Assembly: GCF_000741695.1 (NCBI RefSeq)
Contig: NZ_JGZK01000006.1
Location: forward strand, 1-64,000
Reading direction: 5' to 3'
Source: Bifidobacterium reuteri DSM 23975
GTDB taxonomy: Bacteria; Actinomycetota; Actinomycetes; Actinomycetales; Bifidobacteriaceae
Length of the DNA: 64,000 nucleotides
The notes under the pieces are model-generated. The model worked only from the letters and a program-made list of their open reading frames with translations, was not told the DNA's origin and searched no databases. Position numbers and translations under genes: made by a program. This document shows, in pieces, positions 8,834 to 18,590 of the stretch. Numbering within the stretch: the first letter of the stretch is position 1; every line of letters begins with the position of its first letter.

Positions 8834-11800
8834 GTGAGCGAAAACGTATATCCCAAGGCGAACGAGGGCGGCGAGACCGCGAACGTTGCGCCAAACCCCA
8901 GCTTCCCCCACATGGAGGAGACCGTTCTCGACTACTGGGACAAGGATGACACCTTCCAGAAGTCGGTCGAGCGAAACCCCTCCGGCGACCACAGCCAGAA
9001 CGAGTTCGTGTTCTTCGACGGCCCGCCCTTCGCCAACGGTCTGCCGCACTACGGCCACCTGCTGACCGGTTACGCCAAGGACGTCATCCCGCGCTACCAG
9101 ACCATGAAGGGCCGCAAGGTCAACCGCGTCTTCGGCTGGGACACCCACGGCCTGCCCGCCGAACTCGAGGCGCAGAAGGAGCTCGGCATCGACTCGGTCG
9201 ACCAGATCGAGAAGATGGGCATCGACAAGTTCAACGACGCCTGCCGCGCCAGCGTGCTCAAGTACACGCACGAATGGCAGGACTACGTGCATCGTCAGGC
9301 CCGCTGGGTGGACTTCGAGCACGGCTACAAGACCCTCAACATCCCGTACATGGAATCCGTGATGTGGGCGTTCAAGCAGCTCTACGACAAGGGCCTCGCC
9401 TATCAGGGCTACCGCGTGCTGCCGTACTGCCCGAAGGACCGCACGCCGCTGTCCGCGCACGAGTTGCGCATGGACGCCGACGTCTACCAGGATCGTCAGG
9501 ACACCACCGTCTCCGTGGCCGTCAAGCTGCGCGACGAGGACGCCTACGCCGTCTTCTGGACCACCACGCCGTGGACCGTGCCCACCAACTTCGCCATCGT
9601 GGTCGGCGCCGACATCGACTATGTCGAAGTCAAGCCCACCGAAGGCAAGTTCGCAGGCAAGAAGTTCTACCTCGGCAAGGACCTGCTGCCGCATTACACC
9701 AAGGAACTCGGTGAGAACTACGAGGTCGTGCGCGAGCTCAAGGGCTCCGAGCTCGAAGGCCGCCGCTACTGGCCGGTGTTCCCGTACTTCGCCGGCGAGA
9801 AGGCCGAGTCCGAAGGCAACGTGCCCGGTCCGAACGGCTACACCATCTTCACCGCCGACTACGTCGACACCGTCGAAGGTACCGGCCTCGTGCATCAGGC
9901 CCCCTACGGCGAGGACGATATGAACACGCTCAACGCCAAGGGCATCAAGAGCACCGACGTGCTCGACGCCGGCTGTCGCTTCACCTCCCAGTGCCCGGAG
10001 TATGAAGCATGTTCGTGTTCGACGCCAACCTGCCGATTCTGCGCAACCTGCGCGCCGGCGACGGCCCGCTCGCCGAAATCCCCCGAGGAGCATCGCGCGA
10101 TCCTCTTCCAGGAGAAGAGCTACGTGCACTCCTACCCGCACTGCTGGCGTTGCGCCACCCCGCTGATCTACAAGCCGGTGTCCTCCTGGTTCGTCTCCGT
10201 GACCAAGATCAAGCCGCGTCTGCTGGAGCTCAACCAGCAGATCAACTGGATTCCGGAGAACGTTAAGGACGGCCAGTTCGGCAAGTGGCTCGCCAACGCG
10301 CGCGATTGGTCGATCTCCCGTAACCGTTTCTGGGGCTCTCCGATTCCGGTGTGGGTGTCCGACGACCCGAAGTACCCGCGTGTGGACGTGTACGGTTCGC
10401 TTGAGGAGCTCAAGGCCGACTTCGGCGATTATCCGCGCGACCGTGACGGCAACATCAACATGCACCGTCCGTGGATCGACAACCTGACCCGTCCGAACCC
10501 GGACGATCCGACCGGCAAGTCCACGATGCATCGCATCACCGATGTGCTCGACTGCTGGTTCGAATCCGGCTCGATGTCGTTCGCGCAGTTCCACTACCCG
10601 TTCGAGAACAAGGAGAAGTTCGAACAGCACTTCCCGGCCGACTACATCGTCGAATACATCGGACAGACCCGCGGCTGGTTCTACCTGCTGCACGTGATGG
10701 CGACCGCGCTGTTCGACCGTCCGGCGTTCAAGAACGTGATCTGCCACGGCATCGTGCTCGGCTCCGACGGCCAGAAGATGTCCAAGCACCTGCGCAACTA
10801 CCCGGATGTGAACGGCGTGTTCGACAAGTACGGTTCCGACGCCATGCGCTGGTTCCTGATGTCGTCCCCGATCTTGCGCGGCGGCAACCTCATCGTCACC
10901 GCCGAAGGTATCCGCGACACCGTGCGCCAGGTCATGCTGCCGGTGTGGAGCTCGTACTACTTCTTCACGCTGTACGCCAACGCCGCCAACGGCGGCAAGG
11001 GCTTCGACGCTCGTCATCTGCATGCGGATGAGGTCGCGGCACTGCCGGAAATGGATCGATACCTGCTGGCCCGCACCCGCAGGCTCGTGGAGCGCGTGGA
11101 AAAGGCACTGGACGAGTTCGCGATCTCCGACGCCTGCGACGCAGCATCCGACTTCATCGACGTGCTCACCAACTGGTACATCCGCAACACCCGAGACCGC
11201 TTCTGGAACGAGGACGCGAACGCGTTCAACACCTTGTACACCGTGCTCGAGGTATTCATGCGCGTGCTCGCCCCGCTCGCCCCAATGGAGGCCGAATCCG
11301 TGTGGCGCGGCCTGACCGGCGGCGAATCCGTCCACCTGGCCGATTGGCCGTTCGTGGTGGACGAGAAGACCGGCGAGGCTACCGAATTGGGCCGCGTGCT
11401 GGTCGATGATCCGAAGCTCGTGGAGGCGATGGAAAAGGTGCGCGAAGTCGTCTCCGGCACTCTGTCCCTGCGCAAGGCGTCGCAGATTCGCGTGCGCCAG
11501 CCGCTGTCCAAGCTCACCGTGGTGGTCGAGGATGTGAATGACGTGCGTGCCTATGCCGAGGTGCTCAAGTCCGAGCTCAACGTGAAGGACATCGAGTTCT
11601 GCACGATGGAGGACGCCGGCTCCCAGGGCCTGAAGATCGTGCACGAGCTGCGCGTGAACGCTCGCGCTGCCGGCCCGCGCCTTGGCAAGCAGGTGCAGTT
11701 CGCCATCAAGGCGTCCAAGACCGGCGCATGGCATGTGGATGTCGACACCGGTGCTCCGGTGGTAGAGACGCCGAACGGTGATGTCGCACTGGTCGAAGGC

Positions 11801-12142
11801 GAGTACGAGCTGATCAACCGTGTGGAGGAGCAGAACGCGGCTGAGGCTTCGGTCTCCGTGTCTGCGGCGCTGCCGACCGGCGGCTTCGTGATTCTCGACA
11901 CTGCGCTTGACGCCGATTTGCTGGCCGAGGGCTACGCGCGCGACGCCATCCGCGCTGTCCAGGACGCCCGCAAGGACGCCGGACTCGACATCGCCGACCG
12001 CATCTCGCTGGTGCTGACCGTGCCGGCTGCCGATGTGGCCAAGGTCGAGCAGTTCCGCGACCTGATCGCTCGCGAAACGCTGGCGACTTCGTTCGAGGTG
12101 AAGGAAGGTGCCGAGCTGGCCGTCGAGGTCGCCAAAGCCTGA
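8834..12142 (+). CDS. ileS: isoleucyl-tRNA synthetase, long IleS2-like type
   Basis: A 1102-aa class I synthetase that charges tRNA-Ile. The HIGH motif is HYGH (72-75) and the KMSKS motif is KMSKH (648-652); this form and the length match the eukaryote-like IleS2 group, which is mupirocin-insensitive. The CP1 editing domain shows GTGLVHQAPYGEDD. Start is the GTG at 8834 after AGGAG; a longer in-frame ATG at 8801 lacks support. Oddity: residues 392-416 are in the wrong frame. One base appears missing near 10006 and one C extra in the run at 10080-10084; in the shifted frame the segment reads as the expected MFVFDANLPILRNLRAGDG-type sequence. The downstream frame is restored, so the protein stays full length. 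Confidence 0.95.
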   Translation: MSENVYPKANEGGETANVAPNPSFPHMEETVLDYWDKDDTFQKSVERNPSGDHSQNEFVFFDGPPFANGLPHYGHLLTGYAKDVIPRYQTMKGRKVNRVFGWDTHGLPAELEAQKELGIDSVDQIEKMGIDKFNDACRASVLKYTHEWQDYVHRQARWVDFEHGYKTLNIPYMESVMWAFKQLYDKGLAYQGYRVLPYCPKDRTPLSAHELRMDADVYQDRQDTTVSVAVKLRDEDAYAVFWTTTPWTVPTNFAIVVGADIDYVEVKPTEGKFAGKKFYLGKDLLPHYTKELGENYEVVRELKGSELEGRRYWPVFPYFAGEKAESEGNVPGPNGYTIFTADYVDTVEGTGLVHQAPYGEDDMNTLNAKGIKSTDVLDAGCRFTSQCPEYEACSCSTPTCRFCATCAPATARSPKSPEEHRAILFQEKSYVHSYPHCWRCATPLIYKPVSSWFVSVTKIKPRLLELNQQINWIPENVKDGQFGKWLANARDWSISRNRFWGSPIPVWVSDDPKYPRVDVYGSLEELKADFGDYPRDRDGNINMHRPWIDNLTRPNPDDPTGKSTMHRITDVLDCWFESGSMSFAQFHYPFENKEKFEQHFPADYIVEYIGQTRGWFYLLHVMATALFDRPAFKNVICHGIVLGSDGQKMSKHLRNYPDVNGVFDKYGSDAMRWFLMSSPILRGGNLIVTAEGIRDTVRQVMLPVWSSYYFFTLYANAANGGKGFDARHLHADEVAALPEMDRYLLARTRRLVERVEKALDEFAISDACDAASDFIDVLTNWYIRNTRDRFWNEDANAFNTLYTVLEVFMRVLAPLAPMEAESVWRGLTGGESVHLADWPFVVDEKTGEATELGRVLVDDPKLVEAMEKVREVVSGTLSLRKASQIRVRQPLSKLTVVVEDVNDVRAYAEVLKSELNVKDIEFCTMEDAGSQGLKIVHELRVNARAAGPRLGKQVQFAIKASKTGAWHVDVDTGAPVVETPNGDVALVEGEYELINRVEEQNAAEASVSVSAALPTGGFVILDTALDADLLAEGYARDAIRAVQDARKDAGLDIADRISLVLTVPAADVAKVEQFRDLIARETLATSFEVKEGAELAVEVAKA

Positions 12143-12154
12143 AATCGCTGAATC

Positions 12155-12202
12155 GGCTTGCTGAGCTTCCAACGTTGAACGTTGCCGACAGCTTGGCAAG
12201 CC
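12155..12202 (+). terminator. hairpin after ileS (weak)
   Basis: GGCTTGC (12155-12161) pairs with GCAAGCC (12196-12202), with inner AGCT/AGCT (12164-12167, 12190-12193) and a central odd palindrome CAACGTT-G-AACGTTG (12170-12184). No T-run follows, so its role as a terminator is uncertain. Confidence 0.35.
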
Positions 12203-12216
12203 CGGTGCCAATAGAT

Positions 12217-12273
12217 AAGAGCTTGTCGTTATGGTAGGAATCGCATAGATTCCAATCACAACAACAAGCTCTT
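12217..12273 (+). terminator. nested hairpin after ileS
   Basis: AAGAGCTTGTCGTT (12217-12230) pairs with AACAACAAGCTCTT (12260-12273) with one mismatch and encloses a hairpin GGAATC/GATTCC (12237-12253). It probably helps end the ileS transcript. Confidence 0.5.
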
Positions 12274-12305
12274 TGTGTTCCTATAGGCGTCGTTCTTGTA
12301 TATAA

Positions 12306-12353
12306 AGTGAATGGGTGTTGCCTACCGTGTTTGGCGGGCAACACCCATTCACT
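12306..12353. terminator. bidirectional terminator between ileS and metK
   Basis: A perfect 17-bp stem, AGTGAATGGGTGTTGCC (12306-12322) with GGCAACACCCATTCACT (12337-12353), sits between the convergent ileS and metK genes. Confidence 0.8.
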
Positions 12354-12376
12354 CTATCTGGATTGGTAACGGCTGC

Positions 12377-13600
12377 TCACTCCGCGGCGATGGCGGCCTT
12401 GAGCTCGTCGACCTTGTTGGTCTGCTCCCACGGGAACTCCACGTCGGTGCGACCGAAGTGGCCATAGGCGGCGGTCTTCAGATAAATCGGACGCTTCAGA
12501 TCGAGCTCGTCGATGATGGCGGCCGGACGCAGGTCGAACACCTTACGCACCGCGGCGGCGATCTGGCCGCGCGTCACACCATCACGCTCGGTGCCGAAGG
12601 CCTCCACGTTGATGGACACCGGATCGGCCACGCCGATGGCATAGGCCACCTGCACCTCGGCCTTGTGAGCCAAGCCGGCAGCCACGATGTTCTTTGCGAC
12701 CCAGCGGGTGGCATATGCGGCGGAACGATCCACCTTGGACGGATCCTTGCCGGAGAATGCGCCGCCGCCATGGTGGGCTGCACCACCATAGGTGTCGACG
12801 ATGATCTTACGGCCAGTAAGGCCGGCGTCAGCAGCCGGGCCGCCGAGTATGAACGAACCGGTCGGGTTCACCAGCTGACGGTATCCCTCATATGGCACCT
12901 TGTCGCCCAGGACTTCCTTCAGGACAGGGTCGATGACGTGTTCCTTGAGCTGCGCTTCAAGCCACTCATGAGTTGCCTCCGGGTCGTGCTGGGTGGAGAT
13001 GAGCACGGTGTCCAGGCGTACCGGCTTGTCATTGTCGTCGTATTCCACGGTCACCTGGGTCTTGCCATCCGGGCGCAGATGCGGCACTTCGCCGGACTTG
13101 CGCACCTGCGTCAGACGGAAGGCCAGACGATGCGCCAAGTAGATCGGCAACGGCATCAGCACCGGCGTCTCGTCGGTGGCGTAACCGAACATCACGCCTT
13201 GGTCGCCGGCACCCTGAGCCTCGTAGCGTTCCTCGCGGCTGGCTGCGGTCTCCTGCTCGGCGGAAAGGCGGGATACGCCTTGATTGATTTCAGCGCTTTG
13301 CCCGGTAATCGCCACAATCACGCCGCAGGAATCGGCATCCAAGCCGACCTCTGAGGAAGTGTATCCGATGTTGCGCAGGGTCTCACGAACTTTGGACTGC
13401 ACATCGCAGTATCCTTCGGAAGTGACTTCGCCGAACACCAGGAAGACGCCTGTGGCAGCTGAGGTCTCCACAGCGACATGGCTGGTGGGATCCTGCGCGA
13501 GCAGGTCGTCAAGAATGGCATCGGAAATCTGATCGCACACTTTATCCGGGTGGCCTTCGGTGACGGATTCCGCGGAAATAAGCCGCTTCTCTTCTGTCAT
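12377..13600 (-). CDS. metK: S-adenosylmethionine synthetase
   Basis: A 407-aa enzyme making S-adenosylmethionine from methionine and ATP, the usual length for the family. Conserved motifs are visible: [15 protein letters not shown] near the N-terminus, [12 protein letters not shown] (about 130-141), and the glycine-rich [22 protein letters not shown] (about 274-295). ATG 13600 follows AAAGGGATGAT. It is convergent with ileS. rpoZ lies upstream on the same strand with a hairpin (13691-13728) between them, so metK may be transcribed on its own. I recognised no SAM riboswitch in 13601-13856. Confidence 0.97.
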   Translation of the reverse strand: MTEEKRLISAESVTEGHPDKVCDQISDAILDDLLAQDPTSHVAVETSAATGVFLVFGEVTSEGYCDVQSKVRETLRNIGYTSSEVGLDADSCGVIVAITGQSAEINQGVSRLSAEQETAASREERYEAQGAGDQGVMFGYATDETPVLMPLPIYLAHRLAFRLTQVRKSGEVPHLRPDGKTQVTVEYDDNDKPVRLDTVLISTQHDPEATHEWLEAQLKEHVIDPVLKEVLGDKVPYEGYRQLVNPTGSFILGGPAADAGLTGRKIIVDTYGGAAHHGGGAFSGKDPSKVDRSAAYATRWVAKNIVAAGLAHKAEVQVAYAIGVADPVSINVEAFGTERDGVTRGQIAAAVRKVFDLRPAAIIDELDLKRPIYLKTAAYGHFGRTDVEFPWEQTNKVDELKAAIAAE

Positions 13601-13690
13601 ATCATCCCTTTCATCAGGACTTATCGCCCCGCAGGCAGGCGGAGCACAATGATACGGTTGTATTCATTTTTGATGGAAGCAGGCATAGCA

Positions 13691-13728
13691 AAGGGCTCGT
13701 GCCAACCAGCGCGGTGGCGCGAGCCCTT
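13691..13728 (-). terminator. hairpin between rpoZ and metK
   Basis: AAGGGCTCG (13691-13699) pairs with CGAGCCCTT (13720-13728), with further inner pairing of GCC/GGC and ACC/GGT. On the minus strand it follows rpoZ and precedes metK. The T-run is short, so it may be a terminator or a leader structure. Confidence 0.5.
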
Positions 13729-13856
13729 GGTCGTGTTCGCTCCTGAGTCTGTTTATAGCCTATGCAACTCGGTAAAGCAAGCATGTGACTCGAAAATCAG
13801 TGCACAGCGGAACCTGACGGCATGTGGCATGCGGGGGAGCGTGACGGCGAAGCCGA

Positions 13857-14189
13857 TCAGTTGCCTTCGCTCAGATCGTCTTCGCCCAGAGTCTCCTCAA
13901 GCAGACCTTCGTCGATTTCACGGAAGGCGATGGACAGCGGTTTCTCGTTGTTCTGGTACTCCACCAGCGGGCCGACGTTCTGCAGAAGGCCCTCGTTGAG
14001 CTGGGTGAAGTAGGAATTGATTTGGCGGGCGCGCTTGGCGGCGAAGATGGCCAGCGCGTACTTGGAATCAGCATGCTGCATCAGGTCGTCAATCGGCGGG
14101 TTCGCCAGACCGGTGGGGTGCGGGTCGGTGCCGAACGGCTCGGCAGCCTGCTCGTCAGCCTGATCCTTGACCTCGGTATCTTCTGCCAT
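13857..14189 (-). CDS. rpoZ: RNA polymerase omega subunit
   Basis: A 110-aa protein with the omega core: [31 protein letters not shown] (about 31-61), including the conserved K-A-R-A-R-Q-I helix. It supports RNA polymerase assembly and stability. The acidic N-terminal extension (about 30 residues) and acidic C-terminus are typical of actinobacterial omegas. ATG 14189. gmk, the usual actinobacterial neighbour, is not present upstream here. Confidence 0.93.
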   Translation of the reverse strand: MAEDTEVKDQADEQAAEPFGTDPHPTGLANPPIDDLMQHADSKYALAIFAAKRARQINSYFTQLNEGLLQNVGPLVEYQNNEKPLSIAFREIDEGLLEETLGEDDLSEGN

Positions 14190-14381
14190 AAGTATGTGTC
14201 TCCAAACGTTGGAAAATCTATCTCAACCGAAGCAAGTGTAGCCTTGCCGTGGGACTTCATGCATGCTCGCAGACATCGGTGAACTGCTGGATGCGCCAAG
14301 CGAATAAGGTTACGGTTTTGAAAATTCCATTATTCGACTCTTGACAAGAAACGTGTCCCGTGCAAAGGCTTGAATGGAATC

Positions 14382-16247
14382 ATGACCGAAATGCGATCTG
14401 CAAAACTCATGTCCGGCCGCGTCTTCGCAGGCGCGCGCGCCCTGTATCGTGCCGCTGGCGTCAGCGGCGACGACATGGGCAAGAAGCCCATCATCGCCAT
14501 CGCAAACTCATTCGACGAGTTTCTGCCTGGCCACGTCCACCTGAACAAAGTGGGACGCATTGTCTCCGAAGCCATCAAAGAGGCTGGCGGCATCCCCCGT
14601 GAGTTCAACACTATGGCTGTGGATGATGGCATTGCCATGGGCCACACCGGCATGCTGTACTCCCTGCCTTCCCGCGACATCATCGCCGATACCGTCGAAT
14701 ACCAGTGCAACGCGCACTGCGCCGACGCCCTGATCTGCATCCCGAACTGCGACAAGGTCGTGCCGGGCATGCTCATGGCCGCCCTGCGCCTCAACATCCC
14801 GACAGTGTTCGTCTCTGGCGGCCCGATGGAGGCAGGCACCACAGTGCTCGCCGACGGCACCGTCAAGAAGAACACCGACCTCATCTCCGTGATGTACGCC
14901 TCCGCCGACGATAGCGTCTCCGAGGAGGACCTGCTCAACTACGAGAAGACCGTGTGCCCGACCTGCGGTTCCTGCGCCGGCATGTTCACCGCCAACTCTA
15001 TGAACTGCCTGACCGAGGCCATCGGTCTGGCCCTGCCGGGCAACGGTACGATCCTCGCCTCCCACGGCTTCCGCAAGGAGCTGTTCCGCAAGGCCGCGCG
15101 CCAGGTCGTCAAGATCGCCAACCAGTACTACAAGGACGACGACGATTCCGTGCTGCCGCGCTCCATCGCCACCAAGGAGGCGTTCGAGAACGCCATGACC
15201 ATGGACGTGGCCATGGGCGGTTCCACGAACACCGTGCTGCACATTCTGGCCATGGCGCAGTCCGCTGACGTGGACTTCACCCTGGACGACATCGAGCGCA
15301 TCTCCCACACCGTGCCCTGCATCTGCAAGGCCGCGCCTTCCGGCAAGTGGGAGATCTCCGACGTGCACCGCGCGGGCGGCATCTGCGGCATCCTCGGCGA
15401 ACTCGACCGCGCCGGCAAGCTGCACAGGAACGTCCACTCCATCGATTACCCGACGCTCGAGGACAAGCTCGCCGACTGGGACATCATGCGCGACACCTGC
15501 ACCGAAGAAGCCAAGACCATGTACCACGCGGCGCCGGGCCACATCATCTCCCCGGAGCCGTGGACGCACGAGACCCTGTTCGATTCGCTCGACACTGACC
15601 GCGTGAACGGCGCCATCCACGACATCGATCACCCGGAGATCCACGAGGGCGGTCTCGCCGTGCTGCGCGGCAACCTCGCTCCCGACGGCTGCGTGGTGAA
15701 GACCGCGGGCGTGCCGCAGGAGATCTGGAAGTTCCGCGGACCGGCTCTGGTGGTTGAGTCCCAGGAAGAGGCCATCAAGGTCATCCTTGACGATACCCTG
15801 AAGCCTGGCATGGCCTTGGTCATTCGCTACGAGGGTCCGAAGGGTGGCCCGGGCATGCAGGAGATGCTGTACCCGACCTCCTTCGTCAAGGGCAAGGGCA
15901 TCGGCAAGCAGGTGGCCATGCTCACCGATGGCCGCTACTCCGGCGGCTCCTCCGGTCTGGCCATCGGCCACATGGCTCCCGAGGCTGCGAACAAGGGCCC
16001 GGTGGCGCTTATCAAGAACGGCGACATCATCGACATCGACATCGAAGCCCGTTCCGTGAACGTGGAGCTGACTGACGAGCAGCTGGCTCAGCGCCGTGCG
16101 GAGCTTGAGGCCGGCGACGGCTATGTGGCCCATCGTGACCGCAAGGTCTCTCAGGCGCTCAAGGCGTACGCCGCCTTTGCCCGCTCCGCCGACAAGGGTG
16201 CTACGAGGGATCCTGACCTTATCAACAAGCTCTCCGGTCTCGCCTGA
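14382..16247 (+). CDS. ilvD: dihydroxy-acid dehydratase
   Basis: A 621-aa iron-sulfur dehydratase of branched-chain amino acid biosynthesis, converting 2,3-dihydroxy-isovalerate and -methylvalerate to the 2-keto acids. Cluster ligands are visible in the CNAHCADA...IPNCDK and [18 protein letters not shown] segments, and the family [14 protein letters not shown] motif lies near the C-terminus. The start is not certain: ATG 14382 has GGA close by and gives the expected N-terminus; TTG 14370 and ATG 14391 are in frame. It stands alone between rpoZ and fmt, and no leader peptide rich in branched-chain codons was found upstream. Confidence 0.96.
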   Translation: MTEMRSAKLMSGRVFAGARALYRAAGVSGDDMGKKPIIAIANSFDEFLPGHVHLNKVGRIVSEAIKEAGGIPREFNTMAVDDGIAMGHTGMLYSLPSRDIIADTVEYQCNAHCADALICIPNCDKVVPGMLMAALRLNIPTVFVSGGPMEAGTTVLADGTVKKNTDLISVMYASADDSVSEEDLLNYEKTVCPTCGSCAGMFTANSMNCLTEAIGLALPGNGTILASHGFRKELFRKAARQVVKIANQYYKDDDDSVLPRSIATKEAFENAMTMDVAMGGSTNTVLHILAMAQSADVDFTLDDIERISHTVPCICKAAPSGKWEISDVHRAGGICGILGELDRAGKLHRNVHSIDYPTLEDKLADWDIMRDTCTEEAKTMYHAAPGHIISPEPWTHETLFDSLDTDRVNGAIHDIDHPEIHEGGLAVLRGNLAPDGCVVKTAGVPQEIWKFRGPALVVESQEEAIKVILDDTLKPGMALVIRYEGPKGGPGMQEMLYPTSFVKGKGIGKQVAMLTDGRYSGGSSGLAIGHMAPEAANKGPVALIKNGDIIDIDIEARSVNVELTDEQLAQRRAELEAGDGYVAHRDRKVSQALKAYAAFARSADKGATRDPDLINKLSGLA

Positions 16248-16289
16248 TTCCACTGATTCTGCTGGCCGTCCGGCTGTGGACGGCTATGG

Positions 16290-16338
16290 ATTTGGGGCCC
16301 GTCATCTTCCTTGTGTAGGAAGATGACGGGCCCCAAAT
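16290..16338. terminator. strong bidirectional terminator after ilvD
   Basis: A perfect 22-bp stem with a TGTGT loop spans 16290-16338; the left arm is 16290-16311 and the right arm 16317-16338, with ATTTGGGGCCCG at the base. It lies between the convergent ilvD and fmt genes. Confidence 0.85.
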
Positions 16339-16370
16339 CTTATGCAGCACTCATTGCGCAATATGCGGAT

Positions 16371-16484
16371 GCGGGTCGAAACATAAGTCTTGAACGATAC
16401 CTGTTTATGTTTCGACCCGTATGAGGCATCAACAATGGGACGAAACATAAACAGGAGCAGGATGAAACTTATGTTTCGACCCGT
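16371..16484. repeat. mirrored pair of palindromic repeat units
   Basis: The 15-base sequence CGGGTCGAAACATAA and its complement occur four times in alternating orientation: 16372-16386, 16405-16419, 16436-16450 (two changes) and 16469-16483. Starts are 33, 31 and 33 bp apart. Each pair forms one unit of about 48 bp, CGGGTCGAAACATAAG-N12-CCTGTTTATGTTTCG(A/T)CCC, and the second unit is the reverse complement of the first. Only the 12-base centres differ. The segment lies between the ilvD terminator and the end of fmt. No coding sequence fits. Confidence 0.8.
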
Positions 16485-16539
16485 CTGCACGTTCCAACGT
16501 CTGATTATGCATGCAGGCGAACCTGCATATGAGCATAAC

Positions 16540-17553
16540 TCAGTGCAGGCATGCGGTGGGGGAGAGACGGGCTCCTCGCGCCCAGTCGGCGGCGCGCATG
16601 GCCTTTTTGCCTTGCGCTTTGACTTGGGTGAGCTCCAGCGCGGTGGTGCCGGTGCCGACCCAGACGTTCTTCTTGCCGGCCTTGAGCTCGCCGGGCTTCA
16701 GGTTCATGGGTGTGTTGGAGTTGCCTGCATCCGCGGGCTGGGCGGCGAGCACGTGCAGGGTGAGCGGGTGAGCGGTCTCGGTTGCAACTTTGACGGTTGC
16801 ATCTTCGGTGTCCGACGCTCCAGACAGACCATCCGCATGCAGTTCAGTCCAAGCTCCAGGCTGTGGGGTGCACGCGCGAATCTGACGGTCGATGGCATCG
16901 GCGGCATCGGTCCAGTCGATACGTGCATCCTCCACGGTGATTTTGTGCGCATACTCCAGCCCTTCGGCCGGCTGCGGTGTGAACGTTGCGGTTCCTTCCC
17001 CGACCGCCGCCAGCGCATCCACGTACAAGGGCGCACCTTCTTGGGCCAAGAGGGTCAGAAGCTCTCCGGAGGTTTCGCGTCCGCCGAGCTCAATGGTCAT
17101 CGATGCCACGATTGGACCGTCATCAAGACCTTCGCCCACTTTGAACACATCCGCACCGGTGGTGGTGTCTCCGGCCCAGATGGCGCGTTGCGCAGGGGCT
17201 GCACCACGCCACTTCGGCAGATTGGAGAAATGCAGGTTGTACCAACCCATCGGCACTGCGTCGAGCACGTTTTTCGGCAGGATATTGCCATAGGCGATCA
17301 CCGCTGCGATATCGGCGTGCAACGCGCTGAGTGCGCTCAGGAATTCGGGGGAGCGGGGCTTGGCGTCAATTACCGGCAGGCCGAGCTCCAAAGCCGCGGC
17401 TTTGACCGGGCTCGGCGTCAGTCTGCGTCCACGGCCCGTGGGAGCATCTGGGCGTGTGATGACACCCACCACCTCAAAACGTGGGTCTGTAGCGAACGCC
17501 TTGAGTGAGGGAACCGCAACATCAGGTGTGCCTGCGAACACCAGTTTCAGCAT
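16540..17553 (-). CDS. fmt: methionyl-tRNA formyltransferase
   Basis: A 337-aa enzyme that formylates initiator Met-tRNA using 10-formyl-tetrahydrofolate. The catalytic domain shows [15 protein letters not shown] at the start, [12 protein letters not shown] (about 95-106), the Asn-containing [20 protein letters not shown] segment and GLDDGPI. A C-terminal OB-like domain follows. ATG 17553 follows AAGGAGA. The 3' end abuts the mirrored repeat at 16371-16484; a palindromic repeat (17604-17711) separates it from the HAD gene upstream. Confidence 0.96.
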   Translation of the reverse strand: MLKLVFAGTPDVAVPSLKAFATDPRFEVVGVITRPDAPTGRGRRLTPSPVKAAALELGLPVIDAKPRSPEFLSALSALHADIAAVIAYGNILPKNVLDAVPMGWYNLHFSNLPKWRGAAPAQRAIWAGDTTTGADVFKVGEGLDDGPIVASMTIELGGRETSGELLTLLAQEGAPLYVDALAAVGEGTATFTPQPAEGLEYAHKITVEDARIDWTDAADAIDRQIRACTPQPGAWTELHADGLSGASDTEDATVKVATETAHPLTLHVLAAQPADAGNSNTPMNLKPGELKAGKKNVWVGTGTTALELTQVKAQGKKAMRAADWARGARLSPTACLH

Positions 17554-17603
17554 GAATCTCCTTACGATGCATTGATGAATCGTGTCAGGATAGCGCCGTT
17601 GCT

Positions 17604-17711
17604 GGACTCCCCTCAGTCAGCTTTGCTGACAGCTCTCCCGGGAGGGGAGTCCGGGAATCTGGTGAGGACGGTCGCTATCCCGTTGGCACGGCTCCCCTCA
17701 GGGAAGGGGAG
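17604..17711. repeat. dispersed palindromic element, copy 1
   Basis: GGACTCCCCTC (17604-17614) pairs with GAGGGGAGTCC (17642-17652), enclosing a hairpin GTCAGC-TTT-GCTGAC (17616-17630). A smaller stem CTCCCCT/AGGGGAG (17692-17711) follows. The string CCCCTCAGTC-hairpin-CAGCTC also occurs, inverted and with a different hairpin, at 28520-28565, so this is a family of intergenic repeats. Confidence 0.65.
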
Positions 17712-17747
17712 ACAGAAGCCGGCATTGATCAGACTGTATCGTGATGG

Positions 17748-18452
17748 CTACTGGACGTCCGGGATGTTGACCCCGTTGGCGATGAGCAGTTCGCGCAGCT
17801 TGACCGGATCCTTGAACCGAACGCCACGAATGCCGGCCGCGTTCGAGCCGACGATGTTCATGGCCTTGTCGTCGATGAACAGCGCGCCATCGGCTGTGAT
17901 GCCAAAGCTCTTCAGCGCCGCCTCATAGATCTCCTTGTGCGGCTTGCGCAGCTTGACGAAGCCGGAGACCAGCTTGCCGTCCAGCTGCTGGATGATGTCG
18001 CATTGCTCTTCGGCCACATGGAAGAGCTCGGCCTCCCAGTTGCTCAATCCCCAGACGCCGATGCCGGCGGCTTTGAGATCGTTGACCAGCACGCGGGCGC
18101 CCGGTACCACACCGGTCAGGGAATCGCGGAAATTGTCTACGTAATACCGCAGCATGTTCGCCCACTTGTCGCCCTTGCGTTCGCGCATGATGGCGATGGC
18201 CTCATCGGGGCTGGTGCCGGCATCCATCATGTCGTTGATGTCATAGAACCCGGAGATGTCATTGTCGAGGAATTCCTCGATGGTGTGCTGGCTGTAGCGG
18301 GGGATGAGCACTGCGGCGGGGTCCCAATAGATGAGCACATTGCCGAAATCGAAGATCACGTCAGTGATGGGTTTGCCGGCGTTCACGGACGCATCGCCGT
18401 CTGTCACCAGCACATCATATTCCATATCCGGTTCTCCCGGCCAACCTTTCAT
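17748..18452 (-). CDS. HAD superfamily hydrolase, subfamily IA (YihX-like)
   Basis: A 234-aa haloacid dehalogenase-type phosphatase. Motif I is IFDFGNVL, with the nucleophile Asp but Gly in place of the usual second Asp, as in the YihX and epoxide hydrolase N-terminal subgroup. Motif II is GLSNW, motif III Lys lies in KLRKPHKEIYE, and motif IV is LFIDDKAMNI. Start: AAGGAGG lies 6 bp before ATG 18452, so the frame extension to 18479 is rejected. The substrate is unknown; a small sugar phosphate is possible from family resemblance only. It sits between fmt and priA. Confidence 0.88.
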   Translation of the reverse strand: MKGWPGEPDMEYDVLVTDGDASVNAGKPITDVIFDFGNVLIYWDPAAVLIPRYSQHTIEEFLDNDISGFYDINDMMDAGTSPDEAIAIMRERKGDKWANMLRYYVDNFRDSLTGVVPGARVLVNDLKAAGIGVWGLSNWEAELFHVAEEQCDIIQQLDGKLVSGFVKLRKPHKEIYEAALKSFGITADGALFIDDKAMNIVGSNAAGIRGVRFKDPVKLRELLIANGVNIPDVQ

Positions 18453-18590
18453 GATGATCCTCCTTTTGGAATCTGTCATGGACCGCGTATGGTACCGCTG
18501 AGTTTTCCAGCTTCTATGGTTTCATGTGTTGACGACGAGGACGACGAGGACAAAGCGTGTCGAAGATGAGGCAAAACAGCTGGAATCGCG

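Noticed and set aside
10007-10081. A zinc-binding knuckle in IleS made of five cysteines
   Set aside because: The cysteines come from the shifted reading frame and have no counterpart in the expected IleS sequence.
10009-10266. A separate short gene inside ileS
   Set aside because: Its first part is the displaced IleS frame. It has no ribosome binding site, and the reading returns to ileS after the second indel.
8834-12142. ileS as a pseudogene
   Set aside because: The second indel restores the frame; the protein is full length and keeps all catalytic motifs.
8453-12259. A 1,268-codon open frame on the minus strand opposite ileS
   Set aside because: It is the antisense shadow of a highly biased, GC-rich gene. 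It has no family motif and no start context, while ileS explains the region fully.
13601-13856. SAM riboswitch before metK
   Set aside because: The hairpin at 13691-13728 is simple and I could not place the conserved elements of a known SAM aptamer. A covariance search would decide.
16371-16484. CRISPR array at the mirrored repeat
   Set aside because: Repeats alternate in orientation, spacers are 12-18 bp and there are no cas genes nearby.
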